A DNA stretch of 9,541 nucleotides from Candidatus Colicola coprequi (GTDB lineage Bacteria; Bacteroidota; Bacteroidia; Bacteroidales; Paludibacteraceae), in NCBI GenBank assembly GCA_018065765.1, contig JAGHSR010000167.1:1-9541 (forward strand). Reading direction: 5' to 3'. A program made the translations under genes and the position numbers. Numbering within the stretch: the first letter of the stretch is position 1; every line of letters starts with the position of its first letter. The notes beneath the pieces are model-generated. The model had not been told where the DNA came from, made no database searches, and saw only the letters and a list, made by a program, of their open reading frames with translations. Below are positions 1 through 7,927 of this stretch, one piece after another.

Positions 1-51
1 CCCGTGATGCTACTTAATCCGCGTGATGATTTGTTTTCGCTATGTGACTAA
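1..51 (+). CDS. possible C-terminal tail of an upstream gene (partial)
   Basis: Reading from base 1 in frame 1 gives 16 codons (PVMLLNPRDDLFSLCD) and then TAA at 49-51. The other two plus frames stop within the first 15 bases, and the minus strand has no open frame across this stretch. A short open frame reaching the window edge is compatible with the end of a gene upstream of rsfS, but 16 codons could stay open by chance. No family can be recognised from so little sequence. Confidence 0.3.
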   Translation, partial: PVMLLNPRDDLFSLCD

Positions 52-93
52 TCATTTATATAAAATTGATAGAAACAACTAAAATATAAGATA

Positions 94-447
94 ATGACAA
101 CAAAACAATTAGTAGATGCCATCGTAGAGGGCATTCAGAACAAAAAAGGACATCGCATTGTTACCATTGATTTGCGCAAGCTCCATGACGCTCCCGTTGA
201 GTTTATGGTGGTAGCAGAAGGAGGCAGTTCAACACAAGTAGCAGCTATTGCAGACGAAGTGATTGATTATGTGCGCACTACCCATCACGTTCATTCGTTA
301 GCTTCGGATGGATATGAAAATTCAGAGTGGATAGCCATCGACTATGGCACAGTTTTTGTACACATTATGCAGCGACCGGCTCGCGAATATTATGACATTG
401 AGCATTTATGGGCGGATGGTAAAATCAAAGAAATCGAAGATATATAA
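94..447 (+). CDS. rsfS: ribosomal silencing factor RsfS (DUF143 / Iojap family)
   Basis: RsfS binds ribosomal protein uL14 on the free 50S subunit and blocks joining to the 30S subunit, lowering translation when nutrients run out. The 117-residue length is normal for the family. Visible family features are the N-terminal helix LVDAIVEGI (6-14), the core GYENSEWIAIDYG (73-85), VHIM (89-92), and the C-terminal signature REYYDIEHLWAD (97-108), where the R-x-Y-Y-x-L/I-E-x-L-W pattern is diagnostic. The stop codon is 3 bases before the ftsH start, so the two genes are almost certainly co-transcribed. The leader is AT-rich with no Shine-Dalgarno sequence, as is usual in Bacteroidota. The start at 94 is the only ATG that gives the usual N-terminus. 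Confidence 0.95.
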   Translation: MTTKQLVDAIVEGIQNKKGHRIVTIDLRKLHDAPVEFMVVAEGGSSTQVAAIADEVIDYVRTTHHVHSLASDGYENSEWIAIDYGTVFVHIMQRPAREYYDIEHLWADGKIKEIEDI

Positions 448-450
448 GGT

Positions 451-2484
451 ATGGATAACAAAACGAATCAACAGAAGAATCCTAAAAATATGTCTCCTCG
501 TCGGGGAATGTCTTGGGTGTGGTGGATACTATTGTTTCTACTGCTTGGGTTCTCTTTCTTCCCTATGGACGGGGAGAGCCGAATACAAAAGGACTTGAGT
601 TACACACAATTTACGGCATATATTGAGAACGATATGGTCTTGTCTTTGCTTGTTTCAGATGACAACAAAGCACAGGCAACTATTCGCCCGGAAAGTTATG
701 GTGTTGTGTTTGGCAATCAGGAAGCCGGCGAAAAAGTCAAGGGACTCTTGAAAGCACAAATCCCGTCTGTGGAGGATTTTGGCAAATACATGGATGGCAT
801 TAACTTAGCACGAAAGGAAGCCAATAAGCCTGTGATAGACATTACTTACAAGGAATCACATAACTATTGGTATATCATACTCAATGTATTGCCTTTCTTT
901 ATTTTCTTTGTTTTCATATTGGCTATGAGCCGTGGAGTAGGTGCTATGGGAAGCAGCATTTTTGGTGTCGGGCAGGCAAAAGCACAAATGTTTGACAAAA
1001 ATAAAACGGATAAAGTGACCTTTAAGGACGTTGCGGGTTTGTCAAGTGCCAAGCAGGAAGTGGAGGAAATCGTTTCATTCCTCAAAAACCCGAAGAAATA
1101 CACTGAATTGGGTGGCAAAATTCCTAAGGGGGCATTGTTGGTAGGACCTCCGGGTACGGGTAAGACACTACTGGCAAAAGCCGTAGCAGGCGAAGCAAAT
1201 GTGCCATTTTTCTCCATGTCGGGTTCCGATTTTGTGGAGATGTTTGTTGGTGTAGGAGCTAGCCGTGTACGTGATTTGTTCCGTCAGGCTAAGGAGAAGG
1301 CACCCAGTATTATTTTTATTGACGAGATTGATGCTGTGGGTCGTGCTCGTGGCAAGAACATCATGACAGGTGGCAACGATGAACGCGAATCTACTCTCAA
1401 CCAACTACTGACTGAGATGGATGGCTTTGGCACGAATACCGGTGTTATCATTTTGGCTGCAACCAACCGTGCTGATGTCCTTGACTCAGCATTGTTGCGT
1501 GCCGGTCGTTTTGACCGCCAGATTCATGTTGAACTGCCGGATTTGCAGGAACGAAAAGAGATTTTTGGAGTGCACTTGCGTCCCATTCGATTGGATAACA
1601 CTGTGGATGTGGATTTCTTAGCAAAGCAAACCCCCGGTTTCTCCGGTGCTGATATAGCCAATGTGTGCAACGAGGCAGCTCTGATAGCTGCACGAAACAA
1701 CCACAAGCGTGTCGGAAAACAAGATTTCATGGATGCTGTAGATCGTATCATAGGTGGATTGGAACGCAAGACTAAGATTATGACCGATGACGAAAAACGC
1801 TCTATCGCTTATCATGAAGCAGGACATGCAACCATCAGTTGGATGCTGCGTTGGGCTAATCCGCTCGTTAAGGTGACCATTGTGCCTCGTGGTATGGCTT
1901 TGGGTGCAGCATGGTATCTTCCGGAGGAGCGTCAGTTAACCAATACGGATCACCTGCTGGACGAATTATGCTCGTTGCTGGGTGGGCGCGCAGCGGAACA
2001 ACTCTTTTTGGAGCAAACATCTACCGGTGCTCTCAATGATTTGGAGCGTGCTACCAAACAGGCATACGCAATGGTTTCGTACTATGGCATGTCCGACAAA
2101 TTGAAAGACATCAGTTACTACGATTCAACGGGCAGTCTCAACTATGGTTTCACCAAACCATATAGTGAACACACCGCTCAACTCATTGACGAGGAAGCAT
2201 CGGCTATCATCTCTCAGCAGATGGCACGTGCTAAACAAGTCCTCACAGACAATGCCGAGGGGCACCATCAATTGGCTGAACTGCTCATTGAACGTGAGGT
2301 CATCACATCCGAAGATGTAGAACGTATTTTGGGCGCACGACCATGGAAAACGCGTGGCGATGAAATACTTGAACAAAACAAAATACAACAAGAAAATGAA
2401 AAAAAATCTACTAAGCGTCGTTCTGCTCGTCGCAGCGATGATGACGCAAGCGCAACCCCAAGCGCTACCGAAACTGCCGATTGA
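451..2484 (+). CDS. ftsH: ATP-dependent zinc metalloprotease FtsH
   Basis: FtsH is a hexameric inner-membrane AAA+ protease that pulls membrane and short-lived cytosolic proteins through a central pore and degrades them. The 677 residues show the full architecture. A first membrane segment lies at about 22-38, a periplasmic domain at about 40-138, and a second membrane segment at about 139-160. The AAA+ module has Walker A GPPGTGKT (232-239), pore motif FVG (265-267), Walker B IIFIDEID (287-294) and the second region of homology with arginines near 350-356. The M41 peptidase has HEAGH (455-459) with zinc ligands H455 and H459; D530 in GALNDLERAT is the expected third ligand. The tail (about 638-677) is a charged, low-complexity stretch rich in K, R, S and D. 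Its last 29 or so codons overlap the signal-peptide codons of the next gene in another frame. All catalytic residues are present, so the enzyme should be active. Confidence 0.98.
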   Translation: MDNKTNQQKNPKNMSPRRGMSWVWWILLFLLLGFSFFPMDGESRIQKDLSYTQFTAYIENDMVLSLLVSDDNKAQATIRPESYGVVFGNQEAGEKVKGLLKAQIPSVEDFGKYMDGINLARKEANKPVIDITYKESHNYWYIILNVLPFFIFFVFILAMSRGVGAMGSSIFGVGQAKAQMFDKNKTDKVTFKDVAGLSSAKQEVEEIVSFLKNPKKYTELGGKIPKGALLVGPPGTGKTLLAKAVAGEANVPFFSMSGSDFVEMFVGVGASRVRDLFRQAKEKAPSIIFIDEIDAVGRARGKNIMTGGNDERESTLNQLLTEMDGFGTNTGVIILAATNRADVLDSALLRAGRFDRQIHVELPDLQERKEIFGVHLRPIRLDNTVDVDFLAKQTPGFSGADIANVCNEAALIAARNNHKRVGKQDFMDAVDRIIGGLERKTKIMTDDEKRSIAYHEAGHATISWMLRWANPLVKVTIVPRGMALGAAWYLPEERQLTNTDHLLDELCSLLGGRAAEQLFLEQTSTGALNDLERATKQAYAMVSYYGMSDKLKDISYYDSTGSLNYGFTKPYSEHTAQLIDEEASAIISQQMARAKQVLTDNAEGHHQLAELLIEREVITSEDVERILGARPWKTRGDEILEQNKIQQENEKKSTKRRSARRSDDDASATPSATETAD

Positions 2485-5212
2485 TTCGGCTATCCGTGTA
2501 GGACATCTTGACAATGGTTTAACTTATTTTATTCGGCATAACGAAATGCCGAAACAGCGTTGCGAATTCCATATCGCACAAGCTGTCGGTGCCATTCTCG
2601 AGGAAGACAACCAAAATGGTTTGGCTCACTTCTTGGAACATATGGCTTTTAATGGTACCCAACATTTCCCGGGTAAAGGTATTATCAATTACTTTGAGTC
2701 TATAGGTGTAAGTTTTGGTGGAGACATCAATGCCTACACTTCCATTGACGAAACTGTTTATCGTCTCTCCAACGTGCCTACCATTCGTGAAGGAATCATC
2801 GACTCAGCTCTCTTGGTTATGCACGATTGGGCATGTGGTCTGTCGTTGTTGGCAGAGGAGATTGACAACGAGCGTGGTGTTATTCGTGAGGAATGGCGAA
2901 CCGGTGCCAATGCCAATCGCCGTATGTGGGCTAAGAGTAATGCGCAGATGTTTCCGGGAAGCCAATATGCAAAGCGTGATGTGATTGGTGATACGGCTAT
3001 TATCAACAATTTTGCATACGATGCGCTGCGTGCATATTACCGCAAATGGTATGGTCCGGACAATCAAGCTATCATCGTGGTAGGTGATATTGACGTAGAT
3101 GCTATTGAGGCAAAGATTCGTGACTTATGGAAGGACGTGCCTGCACGCACTAATCGTGGTGAACGTCCTTATTACACTATTGATGACAATGATGAACCTA
3201 TCGTTTCGCTCGTGCAGGATGATGAAGCGCAAACATCCATTTGCCGTGTTTTTTTCAAACAACCTTGCTTGCCGGAGGCTCTATGTGGCACCCAACAGCA
3301 AATGTATCTTAATCTCGCCAATTCACTGATGTGGAGTGTGATTGACGAACGTTTTGCTGATATTGCGCTTGACCCGAATAGTCCTATTCTACAAGGAGGT
3401 GCATCGTATGGTGATTTGGTAAAAACGAAAGACGCGTTTTCTGTAATTGCAGTTGCTAAACAGGGACAAGAAGTCGAAGCTTATCAACTTCTTCTCACTG
3501 AAATTGAGCGTCTGAGCCGCTACGGGATAACTGATGCTGAATTAGAACGTGCTAAAGCTGAACTGCTCTCTCAGTACGAGAACGACTATAACGATCGTGC
3601 TTCTCGTCAAAATCAGTCGTATGCCCGCGAATATATTCGCTATTATCTTGACCACACCTATATTCCGGGTATTGAGTTTGAGTTTGAAGGCGCTAAACAA
3701 CTATTGCCACACGTGGATGCTGCTACTATCAACAAGCTTCTCACTCACTATATCTCTGACAAAAATGTGATTATAGCGTTTCAGGGTCCTCAACTGCCTA
3801 AGTTTGGCGATGGAGACTGTGCAACGGCAGTTGTTAACCGATTTAAAGCTCGTCATGAACTTGACATAGAAGCACCTAAAGCAGAAAATGAATTTACTCC
3901 TTTAGTTAAGAAAGCACCCTATACCGGCAAGATTAAGAAAACCGAACACAACGAAACGATGGGGACAACCGAATTTACGCTATCCAACGGCATTCGTGTG
4001 ATTATCCTGCCTACAGAGTACAAGAAGGATGAGATTATCATGCGCGCAGCTTCGTTGGGAGGCACATCGCTGATTCCCAATGTCGCTGATTTGCCATCTG
4101 CCCAACTGGCTACTGCAGTGGTTGATTTTATGGGTTATGGTGATTTTTCTCGCAACGATTTGACTAAAGCTTTGGCAGGCAAGCAATGTTCTGCATCGTT
4201 CTCATTAAGTGAATTGGCAGAGAATGTGTCAGGTTCCTCTACTATCAAGGATTTTGAGACTATGTTGCAACTCGTTTATTTGGGATTCACTTCACCTCGT
4301 CGTGACGAAAATGCTTACACCACACTGATGAATTTCCTCTATCAACAGATTGCTAATAAAGACAAAAATCCTAAGAATGCGTGGAGTGACTCCATCGGTG
4401 TGCTACTCAGTGGCAACTCTGAGCGTCACATCCTACTTTCCAAAGAGACTTTGGAGCAGATGAATTTGGATCGTGCTATGGCTATCTACCGTGAGCGTTT
4501 CGCTAATCCTGCTGATTTCACTTTCTTCTGTGTAGGTAATATCAATCCGGATGATCCGCAAACTCGTCAACAGATTTGCCAATGGTTGGGAGGTTTAAAG
4601 ACCAAGAAGAACAAACAAGAGTCTTTCCGTGACTGGAATATCCGTGTTCCTGCAGGCATACAGCACAATTACTTCACGCATGAAATGCAGACCCGTACTG
4701 CTTCCAACTATATTCAATACACATCCTACGATATCCCTTATACGATGGATAACGATGTGAATTTGGATATCTTGGGTTCAATCCTTTCTACACGCTATTT
4801 GGAGTCTATTCGTGAGCGAGAAGGCGGTTCCTATGGAGTAGGGTGCTATGCAACTCTTGGACGTATTCCTGTACCTTGTGCCAAATTAGTGATGCGTTTT
4901 GACACAGACCCACTCAAGCAAGAACGTTTGATGGCAATTATTCATGAAGAGGTACAAACAATCCTGCGTGACGGACCACTGGAGTCGGATTTGTTGAAGG
5001 AGAAACAGATTCTTCTTAAGTCTTTGGACGAAGACCTTGAGAAGAATGGTTGGTGGTTAACAACCTTGTATCTGTATGACCGGTATGGTACCAATCGTGT
5101 GACAGAGTATCGCAAAGCGGTTGAAAATATCACGGCTGAGTCAGTACAAACTATTCTTAAGAAACTGGTTGCATCCGGCAACTTGGCTGAGGTTGTCATG
5201 TTCCCCGAATAG
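2396..5212 (+). CDS. secreted/periplasmic M16 family zinc peptidase (insulinase-like, two M16 halves)
   Basis: This is an M16 (pitrilysin/insulysin) metallopeptidase that probably degrades peptides or small proteins in the periplasm. I chose the start at 2396 (938 residues) because it gives a classic signal peptide: MKKN, a hydrophobic run LLSVVLLVAAMM, then TQAQ with a likely cleavage near residue 19. An ATG at 2354 would add 14 polar residues before it, and the ATG at 2438 would destroy it. The inverted zinc motif HFLEH is at 78-82 (ligands H78 and H82, catalytic E81). E159 in NERGVIREEW lies 76 residues further on, exactly the family spacing for the third ligand. A second M16 half starts around residue 520-530 (FTLSNGIRVIILP) and lacks HxxEH, as is usual for the inactive half. 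No lipobox cysteine is seen, so it is not a lipoprotein. It overlaps the end of ftsH by 89 bases and is followed by a strong terminator. The substrate is unknown. Confidence 0.93.
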   Translation: MKKNLLSVVLLVAAMMTQAQPQALPKLPIDSAIRVGHLDNGLTYFIRHNEMPKQRCEFHIAQAVGAILEEDNQNGLAHFLEHMAFNGTQHFPGKGIINYFESIGVSFGGDINAYTSIDETVYRLSNVPTIREGIIDSALLVMHDWACGLSLLAEEIDNERGVIREEWRTGANANRRMWAKSNAQMFPGSQYAKRDVIGDTAIINNFAYDALRAYYRKWYGPDNQAIIVVGDIDVDAIEAKIRDLWKDVPARTNRGERPYYTIDDNDEPIVSLVQDDEAQTSICRVFFKQPCLPEALCGTQQQMYLNLANSLMWSVIDERFADIALDPNSPILQGGASYGDLVKTKDAFSVIAVAKQGQEVEAYQLLLTEIERLSRYGITDAELERAKAELLSQYENDYNDRASRQNQSYAREYIRYYLDHTYIPGIEFEFEGAKQLLPHVDAATINKLLTHYISDKNVIIAFQGPQLPKFGDGDCATAVVNRFKARHELDIEAPKAENEFTPLVKKAPYTGKIKKTEHNETMGTTEFTLSNGIRVIILPTEYKKDEIIMRAASLGGTSLIPNVADLPSAQLATAVVDFMGYGDFSRNDLTKALAGKQCSASFSLSELAENVSGSSTIKDFETMLQLVYLGFTSPRRDENAYTTLMNFLYQQIANKDKNPKNAWSDSIGVLLSGNSERHILLSKETLEQMNLDRAMAIYRERFANPADFTFFCVGNINPDDPQTRQQICQWLGGLKTKKNKQESFRDWNIRVPAGIQHNYFTHEMQTRTASNYIQYTSYDIPYTMDNDVNLDILGSILSTRYLESIREREGGSYGVGCYATLGRIPVPCAKLVMRFDTDPLKQERLMAIIHEEVQTILRDGPLESDLLKEKQILLKSLDEDLEKNGWWLTTLYLYDRYGTNRVTEYRKAVENITAESVQTILKKLVASGNLAEVVMFPE

Positions 5213-5228
5213 TACAAAGATCAATAGT

Positions 5229-5268
5229 AATAAAAAGTCGCCTCCGAATTTGAAGGCGACTTTTTATT
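5229..5268. terminator. bidirectional intrinsic terminator between convergent operons
   Basis: A perfect 15-bp inverted repeat (5229-5243 with 5254-5268) surrounds a 10-base loop. The core is GTCGCC/GGCGAC with A-rich left and T-rich right flanks, so on either strand the GC stem runs into a T-rich stretch. It lies 16 bases after the M16 stop and 27 bases after the stop of the convergent M20 gene, where one element can end both transcripts. Confidence 0.9.
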
Positions 5269-5295
5269 TTAAGGGATGCTTTATTAAATCTGGTT

Positions 5296-6666
5296 CTATA
5301 GATTTGGTTGAGAAAGGTTTTTGTAGAACTCCGTTACCGCAACAATTCCTTTTCTCCACACGTCCAAGTCCATACTTTCATTGGGCGAGTGTATAGCGTT
5401 CTGCTCCAATCCAAATCCCATGAGGATAGTTTTGATGCCTAAGATACGTTCAAAGTCTGCAATAATAGGAATACTGCCACCACGACGAGCTGCTAAAGGC
5501 TGTACACCAAAGGCGACTTCAAACCCTTTCTCAGCGGCCTTGTACTCGGGTAGATCAATAGGGCATACATAACCTTGTCCTCCGTGCATCGGGGTTATGG
5601 TTACGCGCACACCCTTTGGAGCCAATTGGGTCATGTAATCAACAAAGGATTTGGAAATTTTTTCGTGATCCTGATTGGCTACCAATCGGCACGAAACCTT
5701 GGCATACGCTTTGCTTGGTAGAACGGTTTTGCTGCCTTCTCCAATGTATCCTCCCCATATACCGCAAATGTCAAAACTCGGACGGCATGAGTTGCGCTCC
5801 AAAGTGGAGTAACCATCTTCTCCTGCTACATCATCCACATCAATGGCTGCTTTGTAGTCATTGAGAGAGAAGGGTATTTTGGCTATCATATCGCGCTCGA
5901 CTTGAGGAATAGGCAATACATCGTCATAAAACGCAGGAATGGTGATGCGCCCCTTGTCATCAACCACTTGACTGAGCATTTCACATAGGGCGTTGATGGG
6001 GTTCTTCACAGCACCACCGAAGTGTCCGCTATGTAGGTCTCTATTAGGACCTTGTACTTCTATTTGCCAATATGCTAATCCACGCAAGCCAGTAGTCAAC
6101 GAAGGCGTCTGCTTGCCTATCATAGAGGTATCGCTCACGAGGATGATGTCGGCTTTGAGTAGTTGTCTGTGTTTTTCCATAAAAGCTGCCAACGAGGGAC
6201 TGCCAATCTCTTCTTCTCCCTCGAAAATGAACTTCACGTGACAATTCATCAAACCTTCTTTGACTAAGTATTCAAAGGCTTTGGCTTGTATCATAGCTTG
6301 TCCTTTGTCGTCATCGGCACCGCGTGCGTAGAGACGGCCATCGCGGATATCCGGTTCCCAAGGGTTGCTTTTCCATAAATCCAGTGGCTCCACCGGCATT
6401 ACGTCGTAGTGGGCATAAACAAGAACAGTCTTGGGGTTTTCATTGATGGGTATGTATTCGGCAAAAACAAACGGATTGCCATCGCTTGGCATAACCTCCG
6501 CTTTCTGGCAACCGGCTTCTTTGAGTAGTTCTACCCAGCGTTCGGCGCAGCGGAACATATCCGCTTTGTGTTCTTGTTGGCAACTGACGGACGGAATCCG
6601 TATTAAGCTCGCCCATTCTTCCATAAAACGAGCCTCGTTTTGTTGAATGTAATCTTGTATTTTCAT
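5296..6666 (-). CDS. M20 family metallodipeptidase (carnosinase/DapE/ArgE-like)
   Basis: This is a cytosolic two-zinc peptidase of the M20 clan, closest in pattern to the bacterial dipeptidases related to carnosinase CN2. The 456 residues carry the complete active site. AHYDV gives zinc ligand H86 and D88; RGADDDKGQ gives the bridging D119; FEGEEEIGS gives general base E152 and ligand E153; LVSDTS gives D179; and NAIHSPNE gives H426. The dimerisation-domain signature DLHSGHFGG is at 210-218. I chose the ATG at 6666 (MKIQDYIQQNEARF) because it gives the usual family N-terminus. An ATG at 6717 would add 17 unrelated residues. The gene lies 56 bases after yhhQ with no recognisable promoter between them, so it is probably the third gene of the operon starting at 7875. 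It likely finishes the breakdown of peptides to amino acids. The exact substrate cannot be read from the sequence. Confidence 0.93.
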   Translation of the reverse strand: MKIQDYIQQNEARFMEEWASLIRIPSVSCQQEHKADMFRCAERWVELLKEAGCQKAEVMPSDGNPFVFAEYIPINENPKTVLVYAHYDVMPVEPLDLWKSNPWEPDIRDGRLYARGADDDKGQAMIQAKAFEYLVKEGLMNCHVKFIFEGEEEIGSPSLAAFMEKHRQLLKADIILVSDTSMIGKQTPSLTTGLRGLAYWQIEVQGPNRDLHSGHFGGAVKNPINALCEMLSQVVDDKGRITIPAFYDDVLPIPQVERDMIAKIPFSLNDYKAAIDVDDVAGEDGYSTLERNSCRPSFDICGIWGGYIGEGSKTVLPSKAYAKVSCRLVANQDHEKISKSFVDYMTQLAPKGVRVTITPMHGGQGYVCPIDLPEYKAAEKGFEVAFGVQPLAARRGGSIPIIADFERILGIKTILMGFGLEQNAIHSPNESMDLDVWRKGIVAVTEFYKNLSQPNL

Positions 6667-6684
6667 GATAATTGTGGTTGTTAT

Positions 6685-6717
6685 TTGGGAGTATTGCGAC
6701 CATTGGCGCATTCCCAA
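6685..6717 (-). other. hairpin in the yhhQ-M20 intercistronic gap
   Basis: In the 56-base gap on the minus-strand transcript, TTGGGA pairs with TCCCAA (6 bp), and inside it TGCG pairs with CGCA across an 8-base loop. No T-run follows in either direction, so it does not look like an intrinsic terminator. It could be an mRNA processing or stability element, or chance. Confidence 0.35.
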
Positions 6718-6722
6718 GTGCG

Positions 6723-7364
6723 TTATGTTTTATTTTTAATAATCATCCGTGATAATAAATATGTTAAAGGAGTGGAGCATGTCGCTTCTATCAAAATCTT
6801 GACGCCTATTTGTATCAGTATCATGCTGCTGAGTTGCTCCATAGGAAGGCTTGTTCCAAACGCAATCAATACGAAGATACAGGTGTCCAACGTGTAGCCA
6901 AGCAGGGAAGAAGTGATAGTACGTATCCAGAGTGGTCCTCCCCAATGCTGTTTGATGTATGCCATCGCGTGTACGTTGGTCATCTCACCTACCAAAAAAG
7001 CACTCAACGATGCCAGCATAATTCTGGGTACAAAGGTAAATACCGTGCTATATGCCGTGGCACTTGTTTCCATTTCCATCGGATAGGGTAGGAGAGTACC
7101 TATCCATGCAAATAGGGTAAAAATCAACTGACAAACAAAGGTCAACCATACTATTTGACGTGCTTTCCGAGCACCGAATAATTCCGTGGTTAATTCCCCC
7201 AACATGTATGTTAGAGGAAAAATGATAGTCCCTGCGTCAAAAATACTGATACCAAATACGTGAATCACCTTGACGGCCATCACATTGGCAGTCAAGTAAC
7301 AAGTCACCATCAATGCTGCGATGATTGTCAGCAGTTTAGAGGTAGGGATTGTATTCTTTTTCAT
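6723..7364 (-). CDS. yhhQ: queuosine precursor transporter, YhhQ/VUT (DUF165) family
   Basis: YhhQ-family proteins are inner-membrane carriers for queuosine precursors (preQ0/preQ1 in Escherichia coli), salvaging them for the modified base at tRNA wobble position 34. The 213-residue length is typical. The sequence is mostly hydrophobic with about six membrane segments, near 10-30, 40-57, 70-93, 107-125, 148-170 and 178-206. Family signatures are an N-terminal LTANVMAVKVI (24-34), FDAGTIIFPLTYMLGELTTE (42-61), with the conserved acidic GE in a membrane segment, and SSLLGYTLDTCIFVLIAF (152-169), with its conserved D160. The start overlaps the end of the MBL-fold gene by 29 bases in another frame, which implies translational coupling. 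No preQ1 riboswitch is evident: the operon leader is only about 14 bases. The gene symbol follows the family name; which precursor it carries is not known. Confidence 0.9.
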   Translation of the reverse strand: MKKNTIPTSKLLTIIAALMVTCYLTANVMAVKVIHVFGISIFDAGTIIFPLTYMLGELTTELFGARKARQIVWLTFVCQLIFTLFAWIGTLLPYPMEMETSATAYSTVFTFVPRIMLASLSAFLVGEMTNVHAMAYIKQHWGGPLWIRTITSSLLGYTLDTCIFVLIAFGTSLPMEQLSSMILIQIGVKILIEATCSTPLTYLLSRMIIKNKT

Positions 7365-7875
7365 GTCCTATGGTCGTTGCATATCCGTGTCCCGGATAGA
7401 CTTGTGTGTCGTCCGGCAGTTCTGACAATTTCTTCAGAGAGCGTATCAGTTCGCTCATATCACCGCCCGGAAGGTCAGTTCTGCCTATTGATTCTTGAAA
7501 CAATGTGTCACCCGTGAATAGTATTTTCTCATCGGCAAAGTAGTAGCATACGGAATCTTCTTTATGTCCCGGTGTCGGGATAACTTGACATCCGCAAACG
7601 GATAACTGATTGTTGACCACTGACGTCTGATAACTGACTTTCCTAATATCGGGATAGTGGCTGATAAGTGCCTCCACTCCGCAAATATGGTCCGGATGTG
7701 AGTGAGTAATCAGATACATTGTGGGGGAGAGTTGATTGTCGTGTAGATAACTCATCAATCGCTCCACTTCCTTAGCTGTGTACATTCCGGGGTCAACGAT
7801 GAATACCTCCTGCCCATGTTGCACCACATACGTGCATTCGCGGTAGGGATTGAAATAGAATGTTTTAATTTCCAT
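7336..7875 (-). CDS. MBL-fold metallo-hydrolase, glyoxalase II-like
   Basis: This is a metallo-beta-lactamase-fold hydrolase of the short glyoxalase II-like group (179 residues), probably a cytosolic thioesterase; the substrate is not known. Metal ligands are visible in order: THSHPDH (57-63; H58, H60, D62, H63), TPGH (H104), FTGDTLF (D123) and YPGHG (H163). The segment SIGRTDLPGGD (129-139) and the ending TTIGHEKEYNP are typical of the group. Residues 81-93, between the second and third metal motifs, are encoded by a degenerate heptanucleotide repeat (see 7601-7635) and replace the usual sequence there. The protein is shorter than the roughly 210 residues I would expect for Bacteroidota homologues, from memory, but all metal ligands are intact. 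It is the first gene of a minus-strand operon, 21 bases downstream of a strong promoter, and its end overlaps yhhQ. Confidence 0.9.
   Translation of the reverse strand: MEIKTFYFNPYRECTYVVQHGQEVFIVDPGMYTAKEVERLMSYLHDNQLSPTMYLITHSHPDHICGVEALISHYPDIRKVSYQTSVVNNQLSVCGCQVIPTPGHKEDSVCYYFADEKILFTGDTLFQESIGRTDLPGGDMSELIRSLKKLSELPDDTQVYPGHGYATTIGHEKEYNPYL
7601..7635 (-). repeat. heptanucleotide tandem repeat inside the MBL-fold gene
   Basis: On the plus strand five adjacent heptamers read GATAACT, GATTGTT, GACCACT, GACGTCT, GATAACT. All begin with GA and end in T, and the first and last are identical and exactly 28 bases (4 x 7) apart. In coding direction the unit is AGTTATC. The array is read as residues about 81-93 of the hydrolase (SYQTSVVNNQLSV). 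Seven-base repeats of this type, translating to S-Y-Q-L-S-V-like strings, are known from cyanobacteria and, as I recall, Bacteroidota. Here the array is degenerate, which suggests an old insertion that was later tolerated. Confidence 0.7.
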
Positions 7876-7895
7876 GATAATCGTCTATTTGTCTG

Positions 7896-7927
7896 CAAAG
7901 GTACAATTTTTTTTGCATACATCAAAA
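7896..7927 (-). promoter_or_regulatory. Bacteroidota-type promoter for the MBL-yhhQ-M20 operon
   Basis: On the minus strand TTTTG (7927-7923) and TACCTTTG (7903-7896) are separated by 19 bases, an exact match to the primary sigma-factor consensus of Bacteroidota (TTTG, 19-21 bases, TAnnTTTG). The expected transcript start is near 7889-7891, giving a leader of only about 14-16 bases before the ATG at 7875. That leaves no room for a riboswitch. Confidence 0.85.

Noticed and set aside
52..93. Possible promoter of rsfS: TAAAATTG at 61-68 resembles TAnnTTTG
   Set aside because: It has one mismatch, and no convincing TTG box sits 19-21 bases upstream. In AT-rich sequence this is expected by chance.
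2354..2395. ATG at 2354 as start of the M16 peptidase
   Set aside because: It would put 14 polar, lysine-rich residues ahead of a complete signal peptide and lengthen the ftsH overlap to 131 bases. The ATG at 2396 directly starts a standard signal sequence.
6667..6717. Upstream ATG at 6717 as start of the M20 peptidase
   Set aside because: The 17 extra residues (MGMRQWSQYSQITTTII) look unlike the family N-terminus, and MKIQDYIQQ at 6666 fits. The added codons also fall in the intercistronic hairpin.
7876..7895. preQ1-type riboswitch controlling the operon that contains yhhQ
   Set aside because: The predicted transcript start leaves only about 14-16 bases before the first gene, too short for any known riboswitch, and no such fold is seen before yhhQ itself.
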